From assembly GCF_003651185.1 (NCBI RefSeq), contig NZ_RCDC01000004.1, forward strand, positions 2,528,659 through 2,592,658: DNA of 64,000 nucleotides, read 5' to 3'. Source of the stretch: Stenotrophomonas rhizophila. GTDB taxonomy: Bacteria; Pseudomonadota; Gammaproteobacteria; Xanthomonadales; Xanthomonadaceae. This document shows positions 1 to 8,960 of this stretch, piece after piece. Position numbers and translations under genes: made by a program. Within the stretch, counting starts at the first letter, position 1. Each line of letters opens with the position of its first letter. Under the pieces are notes generated by a model. The model did not search any database. It was not told where the DNA came from and was given only the letters and a program-made list of their open reading frames with translations.

Positions 1-546
1 AACCTGATCGGCATGGACAGCTGGAACCGCTTCAGCTACTACGAGCGCACCGGCGAAGCCCAGCAGTGCAGTGCACCGGTGGTTTTCGTCGAAACCCCGC
101 TGCCGCAGGATTGCCCGACGCTGGGCCGCGAGGGCGGTGCCCAGGCGTGCTGTGCGGCGGGCAAGCTGCAGGGCTGCAATGCCGCCGGTCATCAGCTGGC
201 GCTGCGCAATCGCTGGGCCGAGGCGGCGCCGTTCTACAGGACGCTGTGCACCGCCGGCGTACGCGAAGGCTGCGAGAATCTGGCCACCGTCTACGAGCAC
301 ACCGGTGACGAGCAGCTGCCCGCGCAGATGGCCTCGATCTGTGCCAAGGATGGCAAAGGCACCCACGTGGCCTGCGATGTGCACGCGACCCGCAACTGGG
401 GGCTGATGCAGGTCAGTGCCGGCCTGGAACAGATCGCCGAACGCATGGCAGCCGAGCCCGATGCCGAGGCAGGCGACGAAGCACCGGCCGAGGCGCCCGT
501 CCCGGCGAAGAACAGCAAGAGCAGCACCCGCAAAAGCGGCCACTGA
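1..546 (+). CDS. Hypothetical protein, C-terminal part (5' end outside window)
   Basis: The reading frame is open to the first base of the window (N-L-I-G precedes the first ATG at 13), so this is probably the C-terminal part of a longer protein. The visible part is cysteine-rich, with several C-C and C-x(n)-C pairs in its first 110 residues, and has short helical stretches such as GCNAAGHQLALRNRWAEAAP and GVREGCENLATVYEHTG, which resemble Sel1/TPR-like repeats. The last 35 residues are Ala/Glu/Pro-rich and end in a basic tail, so they are probably disordered. It stops 52 bases before hemF on the same strand, and the two could be cotranscribed. I do not recognise a specific family; Sel1-like is an inference from the Ala-Gly-Cys spacing. 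Confidence 0.6.
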   Translation, partial: NLIGMDSWNRFSYYERTGEAQQCSAPVVFVETPLPQDCPTLGREGGAQACCAAGKLQGCNAAGHQLALRNRWAEAAPFYRTLCTAGVREGCENLATVYEHTGDEQLPAQMASICAKDGKGTHVACDVHATRNWGLMQVSAGLEQIAERMAAEPDAEAGDEAPAEAPVPAKNSKSSTRKSGH

Positions 547-556
547 GCGCCAGTGA

Positions 557-1492
<936 letters not shown>

Positions 1493-1495
<3 letters not shown>

Positions 1496-1546
1496 CGGGG
1501 ACGGAGGTAGTTAAGCGCACGCGCTTAACTACCTCCGTCCCCGTTA
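1493..1546. terminator. Perfect 26-bp inverted repeat, probable bidirectional terminator
   Basis: Left arm 1493-1518 and right arm 1521-1546 are exact reverse complements, with two bases (AC) formally between them; in practice the loop would be the central ACGC. The repeat fills the entire gap between the convergent hemF and DUF421 genes, and the TAA stop codon of each gene is the outermost triplet of an arm. The lower stem is GC-rich (CGGGGACGGAGG) but there is no long T run, so either strand would form a very stable hairpin rather than a textbook intrinsic terminator. Confidence 0.6.
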
Positions 1547-2017
1547 TTTCTTCGGCACGATCGTGATGTGCCCGTTGATCTCCAGCACCGCCAGGGCGAC
1601 GTCATCGATCGTCAGGCAGCCCTGCTGACGCATCGCTGCGTCCAGATCGGCCGGGGTGACGAGCTCACGCTTGAGCACGGAATCGAGCACCTTGCCATCG
1701 CGGGCGATCAGGATCGGCTCGCCTTCGACCAGGGTTTCCACGCGCCGGCTGCGCGTGCTGAGCCAACCCACGCCGTAGTTGATCGAAATCAGGGTCGCCG
1801 CCAGCAGCAGCCCGCCGCCCAGGGAGGTGTCTTCGCCGAGCAGCGCGTTCTGCACCGCGTTGCCCAGCAGCACGATCAGCAACACATCGAACGGGGTGAT
1901 CTGGCCCAGCGCACGCTTGCCGGAGAGCCGGACCATCCCCAGTACCACCGCGTACACCACCACCGCGCGCAGGATGAATTCCCACCACGGCATGGCCAAT
2001 GCAAACAGGTCGCTCAT
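1544..2017 (-). CDS. DUF421 (YetF-type) membrane protein
   Basis: A 157-residue inner-membrane protein of the DUF421/YetF family, whose biochemical role is unsettled. The N-terminus has hydrophobic segments (about residues 10-30, 40-52 and 60-80) around the family signature RLSGKRALGQITPFDVLL and IVLLGNAVQNALLG. It is followed by a small soluble domain with the typical EGEPILIARDGKVL and the acidic-hydrophobic ending DDVALAVLEINGHITIVPKK. The start at 2017 is chosen because GGAGAGG lies six to eight bases upstream and the product begins just before the first membrane helix; longer frames upstream run into the sRNA region. It lies downstream of the polA/sRNA terminator and ends in the inverted repeat shared with hemF. 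Confidence 0.88.
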   Translation of the reverse strand: MSDLFALAMPWWEFILRAVVVYAVVLGMVRLSGKRALGQITPFDVLLIVLLGNAVQNALLGEDTSLGGGLLLAATLISINYGVGWLSTRSRRVETLVEGEPILIARDGKVLDSVLKRELVTPADLDAAMRQQGCLTIDDVALAVLEINGHITIVPKK

Positions 2018-2111
2018 TGCCTCTCCCCGAACTGGTCCGGCCAGCATGGGCCGGCGCCCGGCGCGAGGCAATGGCCTGACGGCGTGGATGGCCGCTTTTC
2101 GGCGCCACAAA

Positions 2112-2232
2112 TAAAAAGCCCCGCCAACCAGGGGGAGGTTAGCGGGGCCGGGGAACGGGCGCTTGGGGAGGAGCCCCCGTTCCGAGATCTGCTCCAGGGG
2201 ATGGGAGAGATCCACAACAGGCATTGCGCCTG
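2112..2232 (-). ncRNA. sX13-like small RNA downstream of polA
   Basis: The strand leaving polA carries a possible -10 (TATAGA, 2244-2239) and then about 120 bases ending in an intrinsic terminator. It contains successive C-rich single-stranded segments: CTCCCATCCCC, CTCCTCCCC in the loop of a GAACGGG...CCCGTTC stem (about 2186-2156), and CCTCCCCC in the terminator loop. This layout, about 115-120 nt with C-rich loops, downstream of polA, matches what is known of Xanthomonas sX13, a post-transcriptional regulator placed at the same locus as enterobacterial Spot 42. The identification rests on position and structure, not alignment. No clear -35 is visible and the 5' end is estimated. Confidence 0.65.
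2113..2150 (-). terminator. Intrinsic terminator of the sX13-like RNA / polA
   Basis: On the minus strand an 11-bp stem (CCCCGCTAACC paired with GGTTGGCGGGG, one G-T pair) encloses the loop TCCCCCT and is followed by CTTTTTATTT. This is a strong Rho-independent terminator and defines the 3' end of the small RNA. Its loop is one of that RNA's C-rich motifs. Confidence 0.85.
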
Positions 2233-2375
2233 TCGAGGTCTATAAAAGCACTCCGAACATTGATAGTTCGTGAAGGGGCCCAATTAATCCGGACCTCCTC
2301 CCAGAAACATTCATCCAACAGTCAGATTATCGTGGCGCACTGAACCAATTCAGCCTTTTGACTGTGATTCAGGCC

Positions 2376-5147
2376 TCAATGCGCCTCATCCCAGTTGTCG
2401 CCCACGCCCGCATCCACCACCAGCGGCACACGCAGTTCGGCGGCCGAGGACATCAGTTCCACGACTTTCAAACGCAAGGTATCGAGGAAACTACTTTCGG
2501 TTTCAAAGACGAGTTCATCGTGCACCTGCAGAATCATCTTGGCCTGGTCGCTGTGATCCTCCAGCCAGCTGTCCACCTTCACCATGGCGCGCTTGATGAT
2601 GTCCGCCGCGGTGCCCTGCATCGGGGCGTTGATCGCGGCCCGTTCAGCACCGGCCCGCAGGCCCTGGTTGCGGGCGTTGATGTCGTTCAGGTACAGGCGG
2701 CGGCCGAACAGGGTTTCCACATAGCCCTGTTCGCGGGCCTGCTGGCGCATCCGCTCCATGAAATCGCGCACGCCCGGGTAGCGGCTGAAGTACAGCGCCA
2801 CGTAATCCTGGGCCTGGCCGCGGTCGATGCCCAGGTTGCGGGCCAGCCCGAACGCGCTCATGCCGTACATCAGGCCGAAGTTGATCGCCTTGGCGGCCCG
2901 GCGCTCGTTGGAGGTCACCTCCTCCAGGGAGCGGCTGAAGACTTCCGCCGCCGTCGCCCGGTGCACGTCCACGCCCTGCTCGAAGGCCCGCACCAGGCCG
3001 GGGTCCTCGGAGAGGTGGGCCATGATCCGCAGCTCGATCTGCGAGTAGTCGCAGGCCAGGATCTTGCGGCCCGGCGGGGCCACGAAGGCGCGGCGGATGC
3101 GACGGCCATCCTCGGTGCGGATCGGGATGTTCTGCAGGTTCGGGTCCGAGGAGGACAGCCGGCCGGTGGCGGCGCCGGACTGGTGGTAGCTGGTGTGTAC
3201 CCGCCCGGTGTCCTGGTTGATCATCTCCGGCAGCTTGTCGGTGTAGGTGCTGCGCAGCTTGGCCAGCCCGCGGTACTCCAGGATCACCCGCGGCAGCTCG
3301 TGCTGCTCGGCGATCGCCTCCAGTGCCTCTTCGTTGGTGCTGGGCTGGCCCTTGGGGGTCTTCACCAGCGCCGGCAGCTGCAGCTCGTCGAACAGCACGG
3401 CCTGCAGCTGCTTGGGCGAATCCAGGTTGAAGGTGCGCCCGGCCAGCTCGGTGGCTTTCTGCTGGGCGGCCAGCATGCGTGAGCCCAGGTCCTGGCTCTG
3501 CCGGCGCAACTCGGCCATGTCGATGTGCACGCCATTGGCTTCGATGCGGGTCAACACCGGCACCAGCGGCATCTCGATGTCACGGTAGACGCTGTCCAGC
3601 GAGGGCGTGGCCCGCAGCTGTGGCTGCAGCGCGTGGTGCAGGCGCAGGGTCACGTCGGCATCTTCGGCGGCGTAGCGGCAGGCTTCGTCCAGCCCCACCT
3701 GCGAGAACGAGATCTGTTTGGCGCCCTTGCCGGCCACCTCCTCGAACTTGATCGTGGTGTAGCCCAGGTAGCGCATCGCCAGCGAGTCCATGTCATGGCG
3801 CGTGGCGGTGGAATTGAGCACGAAGCTCTCCAGCATGGTGTCGTCGTGGTACCCCTGCACGTTCACGCCGTGGCGGCGCAGCACGTGCAGGTCGTACTTG
3901 CCGTGCTGGCCAAGCTTCTTCTTGGAGGGGTCTTCCAGCGCCGGGCGCAACGCCGCCAGTACCTGCTCAGGCGGCAGCTGGGCCGGCGCGCCGGGGTAAT
4001 CGTGGCCGACCGGGATATAGGCGGCCCGGCCCGGCTCGACCGCCAGGCTGATGCCGACCAGGTTGGCGCGCATGGCGTCCAGCGCGTCGGTCTCGGTATC
4101 GAAGGAGATCAGCTCGGCATCGGCCAGGCGCTGCACCCAGGCGTCGAGCTGCTCGCTGGTCAGCACCATCTCGTACTCGCCGGGGGCGGACAGCGCCGGG
4201 TCGACCTGCACCACCGCCTCATCCGGCATAGCACGCGCGTAGCCGGCCGCGGTGCCACGCAGGCTGACCGGGGCATCGCTGGCAGCGGCCGGGGCCGGCA
4301 CGGGGCCGCCCAGCTCCTTGAGCGCCTGGGTGAAGCCGTAACGCAGGTACAGCTCGCTCAGCGACGGCACGTCCGGCTCGCGCAGCGGCAGCGTCTGCGC
4401 CGACACCTCCAGCGGTACGTCGGTGCGGATCGTGACCAGCTCGCGGTTGAGCGGCAGGCGCTCCAGCGCCGCGCGCAGGTTCTCGCCGATCTTGCCCTTC
4501 ATGGTCGGGGCCGCGGCGATCACGCCATCCAGGTGCTGGTATTCGGCCAGCCACTTGGCGGCGGTCTTGGGGCCGCACTTTTCCACGCCGGGCACGTTGT
4601 CCACAGCGTCGCCCATCAGTGCCAGCAGGTCGACGATCTGGTCGGCGCGCACGCCGAACTTCTCCATCACCGCCGCGTCCGAATCCATGCGGCTGCCGGT
4701 CATGGTGTTGACCAGCTCGATACCCGGGCGGACCAGCTGGGCGAAGTCCTTGTCGCCGGTGGAAATGGTCACCTGCAGGCCATCGCGGTGACCCTGCAGG
4801 GCCAGCGTGCCGATCACATCATCGGCTTCCACGCCGGGGATGCGCAGGATGCTCAGGCCCAGCGCCTCGACGATGCGGCACATCGGCTCGATCTGCGGGC
4901 GCAGGTCGTCGGGCATCGGCGGGCGGTTGGCCTTGTAGTCGGCATACAGGTCGTCACGGAAGGTCTTGCCGGGCGCATCGACCACGAAGGCGACGTACTC
5001 GGGGCGCTCCTTCAGCGTGGCGCGCAGCATGTTGACCACACCGAACAGCGCGCCGGTGGGTTCACCGTGTGCGTTGGTCAGCGGCGGAAGCGCGTGGAAC
5101 GCGCGATACAGGTAACTGGACCCGTCAATCAGGACTAATCGGCTCAT
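2376..5147 (-). CDS. polA: DNA polymerase I
   Basis: A 923-residue three-domain DNA polymerase used in Okazaki-fragment processing and repair, close to the E. coli length (928). Residues 1 to about 290 form the 5'-3' nuclease (MSRLVLIDGSSYLYRAF; VDNVPGVEKCGPKTA). The 3'-5' exonuclease domain keeps its metal ligands: FDTETD near residue 349, GQHGKYDLHVL and YAAEDADVT, so proofreading should be active. The polymerase domain shows motif A DYSQIELR (about 698), the O-helix RRAAKAINFGLMYG (about 752) and motif C QVHDELVFE (about 877). It stands alone on the minus strand; an sX13-like RNA lies about 140 bases downstream. No clear Shine-Dalgarno precedes the ATG. Confidence 0.98.
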   Translation of the reverse strand: MSRLVLIDGSSYLYRAFHALPPLTNAHGEPTGALFGVVNMLRATLKERPEYVAFVVDAPGKTFRDDLYADYKANRPPMPDDLRPQIEPMCRIVEALGLSILRIPGVEADDVIGTLALQGHRDGLQVTISTGDKDFAQLVRPGIELVNTMTGSRMDSDAAVMEKFGVRADQIVDLLALMGDAVDNVPGVEKCGPKTAAKWLAEYQHLDGVIAAAPTMKGKIGENLRAALERLPLNRELVTIRTDVPLEVSAQTLPLREPDVPSLSELYLRYGFTQALKELGGPVPAPAAASDAPVSLRGTAAGYARAMPDEAVVQVDPALSAPGEYEMVLTSEQLDAWVQRLADAELISFDTETDALDAMRANLVGISLAVEPGRAAYIPVGHDYPGAPAQLPPEQVLAALRPALEDPSKKKLGQHGKYDLHVLRRHGVNVQGYHDDTMLESFVLNSTATRHDMDSLAMRYLGYTTIKFEEVAGKGAKQISFSQVGLDEACRYAAEDADVTLRLHHALQPQLRATPSLDSVYRDIEMPLVPVLTRIEANGVHIDMAELRRQSQDLGSRMLAAQQKATELAGRTFNLDSPKQLQAVLFDELQLPALVKTPKGQPSTNEEALEAIAEQHELPRVILEYRGLAKLRSTYTDKLPEMINQDTGRVHTSYHQSGAATGRLSSSDPNLQNIPIRTEDGRRIRRAFVAPPGRKILACDYSQIELRIMAHLSEDPGLVRAFEQGVDVHRATAAEVFSRSLEEVTSNERRAAKAINFGLMYGMSAFGLARNLGIDRGQAQDYVALYFSRYPGVRDFMERMRQQAREQGYVETLFGRRLYLNDINARNQGLRAGAERAAINAPMQGTAADIIKRAMVKVDSWLEDHSDQAKMILQVHDELVFETESSFLDTLRLKVVELMSSAAELRVPLVVDAGVGDNWDEAH

Positions 5148-5244
5148 ATGACGATTCTACGCGCCCGGCCCTGACCGTCGTCGGCACCGGCCTCACGATC
5201 CATCGGGCATAATCAGGCCCTCTTCGCCCAAGGACTCCCGGCCC

Positions 5245-5523
5245 ATGAAGATTCTGTTGCTCGCAGGCGTGCTCGCGCTGGCTGGCTGTGCCACCGGCGG
5301 CGGCAGGCCCCCGGTCGATGTCACTGGCGCCGATGTGGTCAAGACGGTGCAGGACAACGGCGACACCATCGAGGAATACCGGGTGGGCGGCCAGTTGCGG
5401 ATGGTCAAGGTGACCCCGTCGCGCGGTGCCCCGTTCTACATGTACGACCAGAACGGCGATGGCCGCATGGACAGCGACAAGGACGGCGTCTCGCCGGTGT
5501 ACTGGAAGCTCTACAGCTGGTGA
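5245..5523 (+). CDS. DUF2782 small lipoprotein
   Basis: A 92-residue protein with a lipoprotein signal peptide: MKILLLAGVLALAGCATGGG, with the lipobox LAGC placing the acylated Cys at residue 15. The mature part is short and acidic, with the DUF2782 pattern DTIEEYRVGGQLRMVKVTP...YYD-type ending (FYMYDQNGDGRMDSDKDG, PVYWKLYSW). DUF2782 proteins are often found next to polA in gammaproteobacteria, and this one is divergent from polA with a 97-bp shared upstream region. AAGGA lies ten bases before the ATG. The DQNGDGRMDSDKD stretch looks like an EF-hand-type calcium loop, but function is unknown. Confidence 0.85.
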   Translation: MKILLLAGVLALAGCATGGGRPPVDVTGADVVKTVQDNGDTIEEYRVGGQLRMVKVTPSRGAPFYMYDQNGDGRMDSDKDGVSPVYWKLYSW

Positions 5524-5606
5524 TCCCGGGCGTCGACCGCACTGCTGCCCCGTGACCGCACGGGGCCGGCAAGGCGCTGCCCCCCGTCCCCGCTTGCCCA
5601 CGCTCG

Positions 5607-5846
5607 ATGACGACACCCGAACGCCGCCACGATCCGAATCCGGCTGAACTGCGCGCCGGCCTCACTGCAGAGCAGCGCCAGGCAGTGGAGACGCTGGAGC
5701 ATTTCGGCTGGCAGCTGCGCTTCGTGCGCCGCCCGCTGTTCCGCGACCCGATCCCGGTGCTGTTCGACCGCAGCGGCGAGCGTTATGTGGTGCTGCAGCC
5801 GGACGGCACGCTGGATGAATCGCAGACGTTGAAACTGCGCGATTGA
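5607..5846 (+). CDS. Small conserved-looking hypothetical protein
   Basis: A 79-residue soluble protein with the pattern LTAEQRQAVETLEHFGWQLR, FVRRPLFRDPIPVLFD and YVVLQPDGTLDESQTLKLRD. It has no signal peptide or membrane segment. The codon pattern is that of a real gene, and the sequence resembles small DUF-type proteins of Xanthomonadaceae, but I cannot name a family. It follows the DUF2782 lipoprotein by 83 bases on the same strand and is followed immediately by a GTAG repeat. No convincing ribosome-binding site precedes the ATG. Confidence 0.6.
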   Translation: MTTPERRHDPNPAELRAGLTAEQRQAVETLEHFGWQLRFVRRPLFRDPIPVLFDRSGERYVVLQPDGTLDESQTLKLRD

Positions 5847-5853
5847 GGGGCAT

Positions 5854-5876
5854 TGCCGGCCAGCGGCCGGCACTAC
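5854..5876 (-). repeat. GTAG-type (SMAG) REP element
   Basis: Reads on the minus strand as GTAG followed by the palindrome GCCGGCCGCTGGCCGGC. It sits between convergent genes, the usual place for these elements in Stenotrophomonas. Confidence 0.85.
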
Positions 5877-5886
5877 CGCTTTCCCG

Positions 5887-6333
5887 TTATCGGATGACCA
5901 GCACCGGTACCGTGCTGCGTGCCAGCACTTCGGCGGTCTGGCTGCCGAGCAGCACGCGGGTCACGCCTCGGCGGCCATGCGAGGTCATCACGATCAGGTC
6001 GCTGCCGCGTTCGGTGGCGGTATCGATGATGCCGTCCGCGGCGTAGCGGTCCAACACGTGCACGGTCGCCGTACGCAGGCCCTGCGCTTCCGCAGCGGCC
6101 TTGGCCGGCTGCAGCACCTTCTGCGCGGTCTCTTCGCGGTCGGCTTTGTATTCGGGCGTGTTCATGTAGCCCACGCTCCAGCCCATCGCGTCATACATGC
6201 CGACCGCCCATGGCTCGGAGACGGTCACGATATCGACCTCGGCATCGAGGTCCTTGGCCAGCTCCAGGCCCTTGGCCAGGCCTTTCTCGGCCAGCTCCGA
6301 ACCATCGGTGGCAATCAGGATGCGCTTGTACAT
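5887..6333 (-). CDS. Universal stress protein, UspA family
   Basis: A 148-residue single-domain cytoplasmic Usp protein. The N-terminus MYKRILIATDGSELAEKG and the C-terminal nucleotide-binding signature TSHGRRGVTRVLLGSQT, followed by VLARSTVPVLVIR, are typical; the first Gly of the G-2x-G-9x-G(S/T) motif is Thr. ATP binding is therefore plausible but not certain. The start at 6333 is preceded by AAGGAGC seven bases upstream; an in-frame extension upstream lacks a ribosome-binding site. It is likely a stress- or starvation-induced monocistronic gene; 74 bases separate it from the acetyltransferase upstream. Confidence 0.92.
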   Translation of the reverse strand: MYKRILIATDGSELAEKGLAKGLELAKDLDAEVDIVTVSEPWAVGMYDAMGWSVGYMNTPEYKADREETAQKVLQPAKAAAEAQGLRTATVHVLDRYAADGIIDTATERGSDLIVMTSHGRRGVTRVLLGSQTAEVLARSTVPVLVIR

Positions 6334-6407
6334 GGCAGAGCTCCTTGGGGTGGCAATGGGAACATCACCATTGCACACCCGATGTGGACGCGGTGCCTTG
6401 AGCTGGA

Positions 6408-6977
6408 TCAATCGCCGTGGGCGCGCGCAGGCACCCTCCGCGCCGGATTGCCCACCACGGTCGCGCCCGCCGGCACATCGCGGGTGACCACACTGCCCGC
6501 ACCCACCACCGCGTCATCGCCGATGGTGACGCCGGGCAGCACGATCGCGCCGCCCCCGATCCAGACATTGCGCCCGATCCGGACCGGCTTGGCCGACTCC
6601 AGGCCTTCCGCCCGTGCCTGCGGATCACGCGGATGGTCGGCGGCATACAGCTGCACTGCCGGACCGATCTGGGTGCCATCGCCGATGCTGACCTCGGCCA
6701 CGTCCAGGATCACGCAGTTGTAGTTGAGGAACACGCCCTGCCCCAGGCGGATGTTGTAGCCGTAATCGCAGTGGAATGGCGGCCGGATCACCGCACCCTC
6801 GCCGACCGCACCGAGCTGCTCGCGCAACAGCGCGCGGCGCACGGCCGGGGTTTCGGCCAGGGCGGCGTTGTAACGGACCATCCACACCTTGGCCGCGGCC
6901 ATGTCCGCCTGCAGCGCCGGATCACCGGGGCGGTAGGGCAGCCCGGACAACATTTTTTCCTTTTCGCTCGGACCCAT
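6408..6977 (-). CDS. Maltose/galactoside O-acetyltransferase, hexapeptide-repeat
   Basis: A 189-residue trimeric left-handed beta-helix acetyltransferase of the Maa/LacA/NodL group, which transfers acetyl from acetyl-CoA to a sugar hydroxyl. The N-terminal Mac domain is seen as SEKEKMLSGLPYRPGDPAL. Next come the hexapeptide region (FLNYNCVILDVAEVSIGDGT, QIGPAV), the catalytic His region YAADHPRDPQAR, and the closing VWIGGGAIVLPGVTIGDDAV and GNPARRV. The start at 6977 has GGGAGG seven bases upstream. The physiological acceptor cannot be told from sequence; Maa enzymes acetylate glucose and maltose in vitro. Confidence 0.92.
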   Translation of the reverse strand: MGPSEKEKMLSGLPYRPGDPALQADMAAAKVWMVRYNAALAETPAVRRALLREQLGAVGEGAVIRPPFHCDYGYNIRLGQGVFLNYNCVILDVAEVSIGDGTQIGPAVQLYAADHPRDPQARAEGLESAKPVRIGRNVWIGGGAIVLPGVTIGDDAVVGAGSVVTRDVPAGATVVGNPARRVPARAHGD

Positions 6978-7026
6978 GTGGCCTCCCTCAGACAGAGGGT
7001 GATGATGCCGGTTGGCCGCTCGCGTG

Positions 7027-7284
7027 TCAGTGCATGCCGCGTCGCGTGCCCAACAGCGCCACCAGTGCGAAGACGATGCCACTCAGCCAGAACCACAGCG
7101 TTGCCTGGCCGATGCACACCCCGCTGGGCTGCGGCTGGCAGCGCAGGCGCAGCAGATCGAAATCGCCGCCGTCGGCCAGGCAGGTCTGCGCGTGCTGGAA
7201 CAGGGCCAGCACCGGCTCGGCCCAGCCTGCCGACCATGTCAGCAGGACCAGTGCAGCAAGCAGATACGGAATTCCCTTGTTCAC
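7027..7284 (-). CDS. Small two-helix membrane protein
   Basis: An 85-residue protein beginning at a GTG codon with GGGAG eight bases upstream. It has a hydrophobic segment at residues 5-21 (IPYLLAALVLLTWSAGW), a central soluble loop with three cysteines (HAQTCLADGGD, LRLRCQ, SGVCIGQ), and a second helix near residues 60-80 (TLWFWLSGIVFALVALLG). The loop is probably periplasmic, where the cysteines could form disulfides. I do not recognise a family. It lies just upstream of the acetyltransferase gene on the same strand, so the two may be cotranscribed. Confidence 0.55.
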   Translation of the reverse strand: MNKGIPYLLAALVLLTWSAGWAEPVLALFQHAQTCLADGGDFDLLRLRCQPQPSGVCIGQATLWFWLSGIVFALVALLGTRRGMH

Positions 7285-7507
7285 GAGTGCGCTCCCAGCG
7301 GACAGGGGCAGACTCTGGGCGCCGGCCGGGGGAGCGACAAGCGCCACGCGACGAACTGTGTGAAATCCGGGATGAGCCGGGGGCGATCGGGGATGAAGCG
7401 AGGCGCTCTGGTCCACCACAACGCGGATAGCGCAGGCATGCGCTGCCTGGGATGCCTGTGCTGCAGCGCAGGACGGAGACCGGCAGCGCCCATGACAGAC
7501 TTCACGC

Positions 7508-8239
7508 ATGCGCCCTCTGCTCATCGCCCTGCTGTGCTCGCTGGCCCTGCTGCCGCTACCCGGCCTTGCCGCCGCGCCGGGTCCGGACCGCGTCCTGATC
7601 TTCAGCCGCACCGCCACGTTCCACCACGACTCGATTCCTGTGGCCGTGGCGGCGCTGCGCGAGCTGAGTGCCGAGGCCGGCATGACGGCGGACCCGAGCG
7701 ACGATCCCCGGGATTTCCGCCCCGACAACCTCGCCCGCTACCGCGCCGTGGTCTTCGCCAATACCACCGGCGATGTACTCGACGACACGCAACAGGCGGC
7801 GATGGAGCAGTTCATCCGCAACGGCGGCGGCTTCATGGGCGTGCACGCCGCGGCCGACACCGAGTATGACTGGCCGTGGTACGGCGAACTGGTCGGCGCG
7901 TGGTTCCACAAGCACCCGGAGGGTCTGCAGGACACGCGGGTGCAGCCTGAGCGTGACGGCAAGCCGTCAGGCCCGTCGTGGCCGATCCGCGATGAGCTCT
8001 ACAACTACCGGCGCAATCCGCGTGGGATGGTGCAGGTCATCGCGACGGTGGACGAAGCACGCTACGACGGCGGCACCATGGGCGCCGATCATCCCATCGC
8101 CTGGTGCCGGCCCTTCGATGGCGGCCGCAGCTGGTACACCGGGCTGGGCCATGATGCTGCGGTGTACGCCAATCCGGATGTGCGGGCGCAGCTGCGCCGT
8201 GGCCTGCGCTATGCAGCAGGCCACGCGCCGGACTGCTGA
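7508..8239 (+). CDS. ThuA-like domain secreted protein
   Basis: A 243-residue protein with a cleavable signal peptide (MRPLLIALLCSLALLPLPGLAA) and a single ThuA-like, class I glutamine amidotransferase-like fold. Family features are RVLIFSRTATFHHDSIP, FANTTGDVLDDTQQAAMEQF, NGGGFMGVHAAADTEYDWPW, and HPIAWCRPFDGGRSWYTGLGHD. ThuA was named for trehalose utilisation in rhizobia, but many periplasmic versions act on other sugars and this one's substrate is unknown. The upstream 223 bases hold no other gene. It converges with the acidic hypothetical protein that follows; their ends abut exactly (8239/8240). Confidence 0.9.
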   Translation: MRPLLIALLCSLALLPLPGLAAAPGPDRVLIFSRTATFHHDSIPVAVAALRELSAEAGMTADPSDDPRDFRPDNLARYRAVVFANTTGDVLDDTQQAAMEQFIRNGGGFMGVHAAADTEYDWPWYGELVGAWFHKHPEGLQDTRVQPERDGKPSGPSWPIRDELYNYRRNPRGMVQVIATVDEARYDGGTMGADHPIAWCRPFDGGRSWYTGLGHDAAVYANPDVRAQLRRGLRYAAGHAPDC

Positions 8240-8794
8240 TCAGGCGGTACGCACCACGCGTGCGCCCTGGCACAGCGGGTAGCTCGCCAGCAGATCGGCG
8301 ATGCGCCCGTGCAGGGTGTCGAACGAGGCGCCATACAGATACAGCGCCGTCTCGGTCGGGCCCTGCCACCAGCTGCAGATCTCGCCGTGGCCGTCGATGC
8401 GCTCGACGATCTGTTCGAACACATAGTTCGAATCACACTGTTCGTAGACCTCATCGGGCAGATCGGTGCCGTTGAGATACAACGCCAGGCCTTCGGTGAC
8501 GCCGAACGGCTGATCGGGGGCGCCTTCGCGCTGGATCAGCGAGCCCTTCGGCGCTCCCAGCTGCTCCAGCAGCTCGATCACGCCAGGCAACGAGGCCGGA
8601 TCGTTCAACGCGACCTCGATATCGCCGTAGTCCACTTCACCGTCTTCGGTCAGCGCGGTGCCACCGCCGGTGATCTCGCCCAGCTCGGCACTGCCCAGCA
8701 GCGCATCCAGCGGATCTTCGAACAGCTCATGGCGATGCTCGGGCTGGAGCTTGGCGTTCAACTTGACGGTGAGGTGCAGCGGCGAATCGGTCAT
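8240..8794 (-). CDS. Acidic conserved-looking hypothetical protein
   Basis: A 184-residue, strongly acidic cytoplasmic protein without signal peptide or membrane segment. It contains a region typical of a ferredoxin-like or alpha/beta fold (LHLTVKLNAKLQPEHRHELF; GDIEVALNDPASLPGVIELL; GSLIQ) and a C-terminal half with GTDLPDEVYEQCDSNYVFEQ and SWWQGPTETALYLYG. I do not recognise a family. The start at 8794 is the first ATG that gives a normal N-terminus; the preceding sequence is REP repeats. It stands alone between the ThuA gene and the uvrD end. Confidence 0.7.
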   Translation of the reverse strand: MTDSPLHLTVKLNAKLQPEHRHELFEDPLDALLGSAELGEITGGGTALTEDGEVDYGDIEVALNDPASLPGVIELLEQLGAPKGSLIQREGAPDQPFGVTEGLALYLNGTDLPDEVYEQCDSNYVFEQIVERIDGHGEICSWWQGPTETALYLYGASFDTLHGRIADLLASYPLCQGARVVRTA

Positions 8795-8827
8795 GGCGGG
8801 GGCCTGCTCGAAGAGGATGGCGCCATT

Positions 8828-8943
8828 GTAGTGCCGGCCGCTGGCCGGCTCCCGACAAGGTATGCCGCCCATTGTAGTGCCGGCCGCTGGCCGGCTCCCG
8901 ACAACGCCGCAGCAGGCAGCTGCCGGCCAGCGGCCGGCACTAC
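8828..8943. repeat. Cluster of three GTAG-type REP elements
   Basis: Two direct copies on the plus strand (8828-8850 and 8874-8896) and one inverted copy (8921-8943) of GTAG plus GCCGGCCGCTGGCCGGC. The direct copies share flanking CTCCCGACAA, so the unit is longer than the palindrome alone. They occupy the gap between the hypothetical gene's start and the end of uvrD. Confidence 0.9.
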
Positions 8944-8960
8944 CGGATGACGAGCGCTGC

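Noticed and set aside
2358..3482. Long open frames on the strand opposite polA, also 3525-5138
   Set aside because: They are antisense shadows of polA caused by high-GC codon bias; their translations are His/Gln/Arg/Ala-rich without recognisable domains.
5245..5523. EF-hand protein assignment for the DUF2782 lipoprotein
   Set aside because: A single DQNGDGRMDSDKD-like stretch is not enough; the rest of the sequence fits DUF2782 instead.
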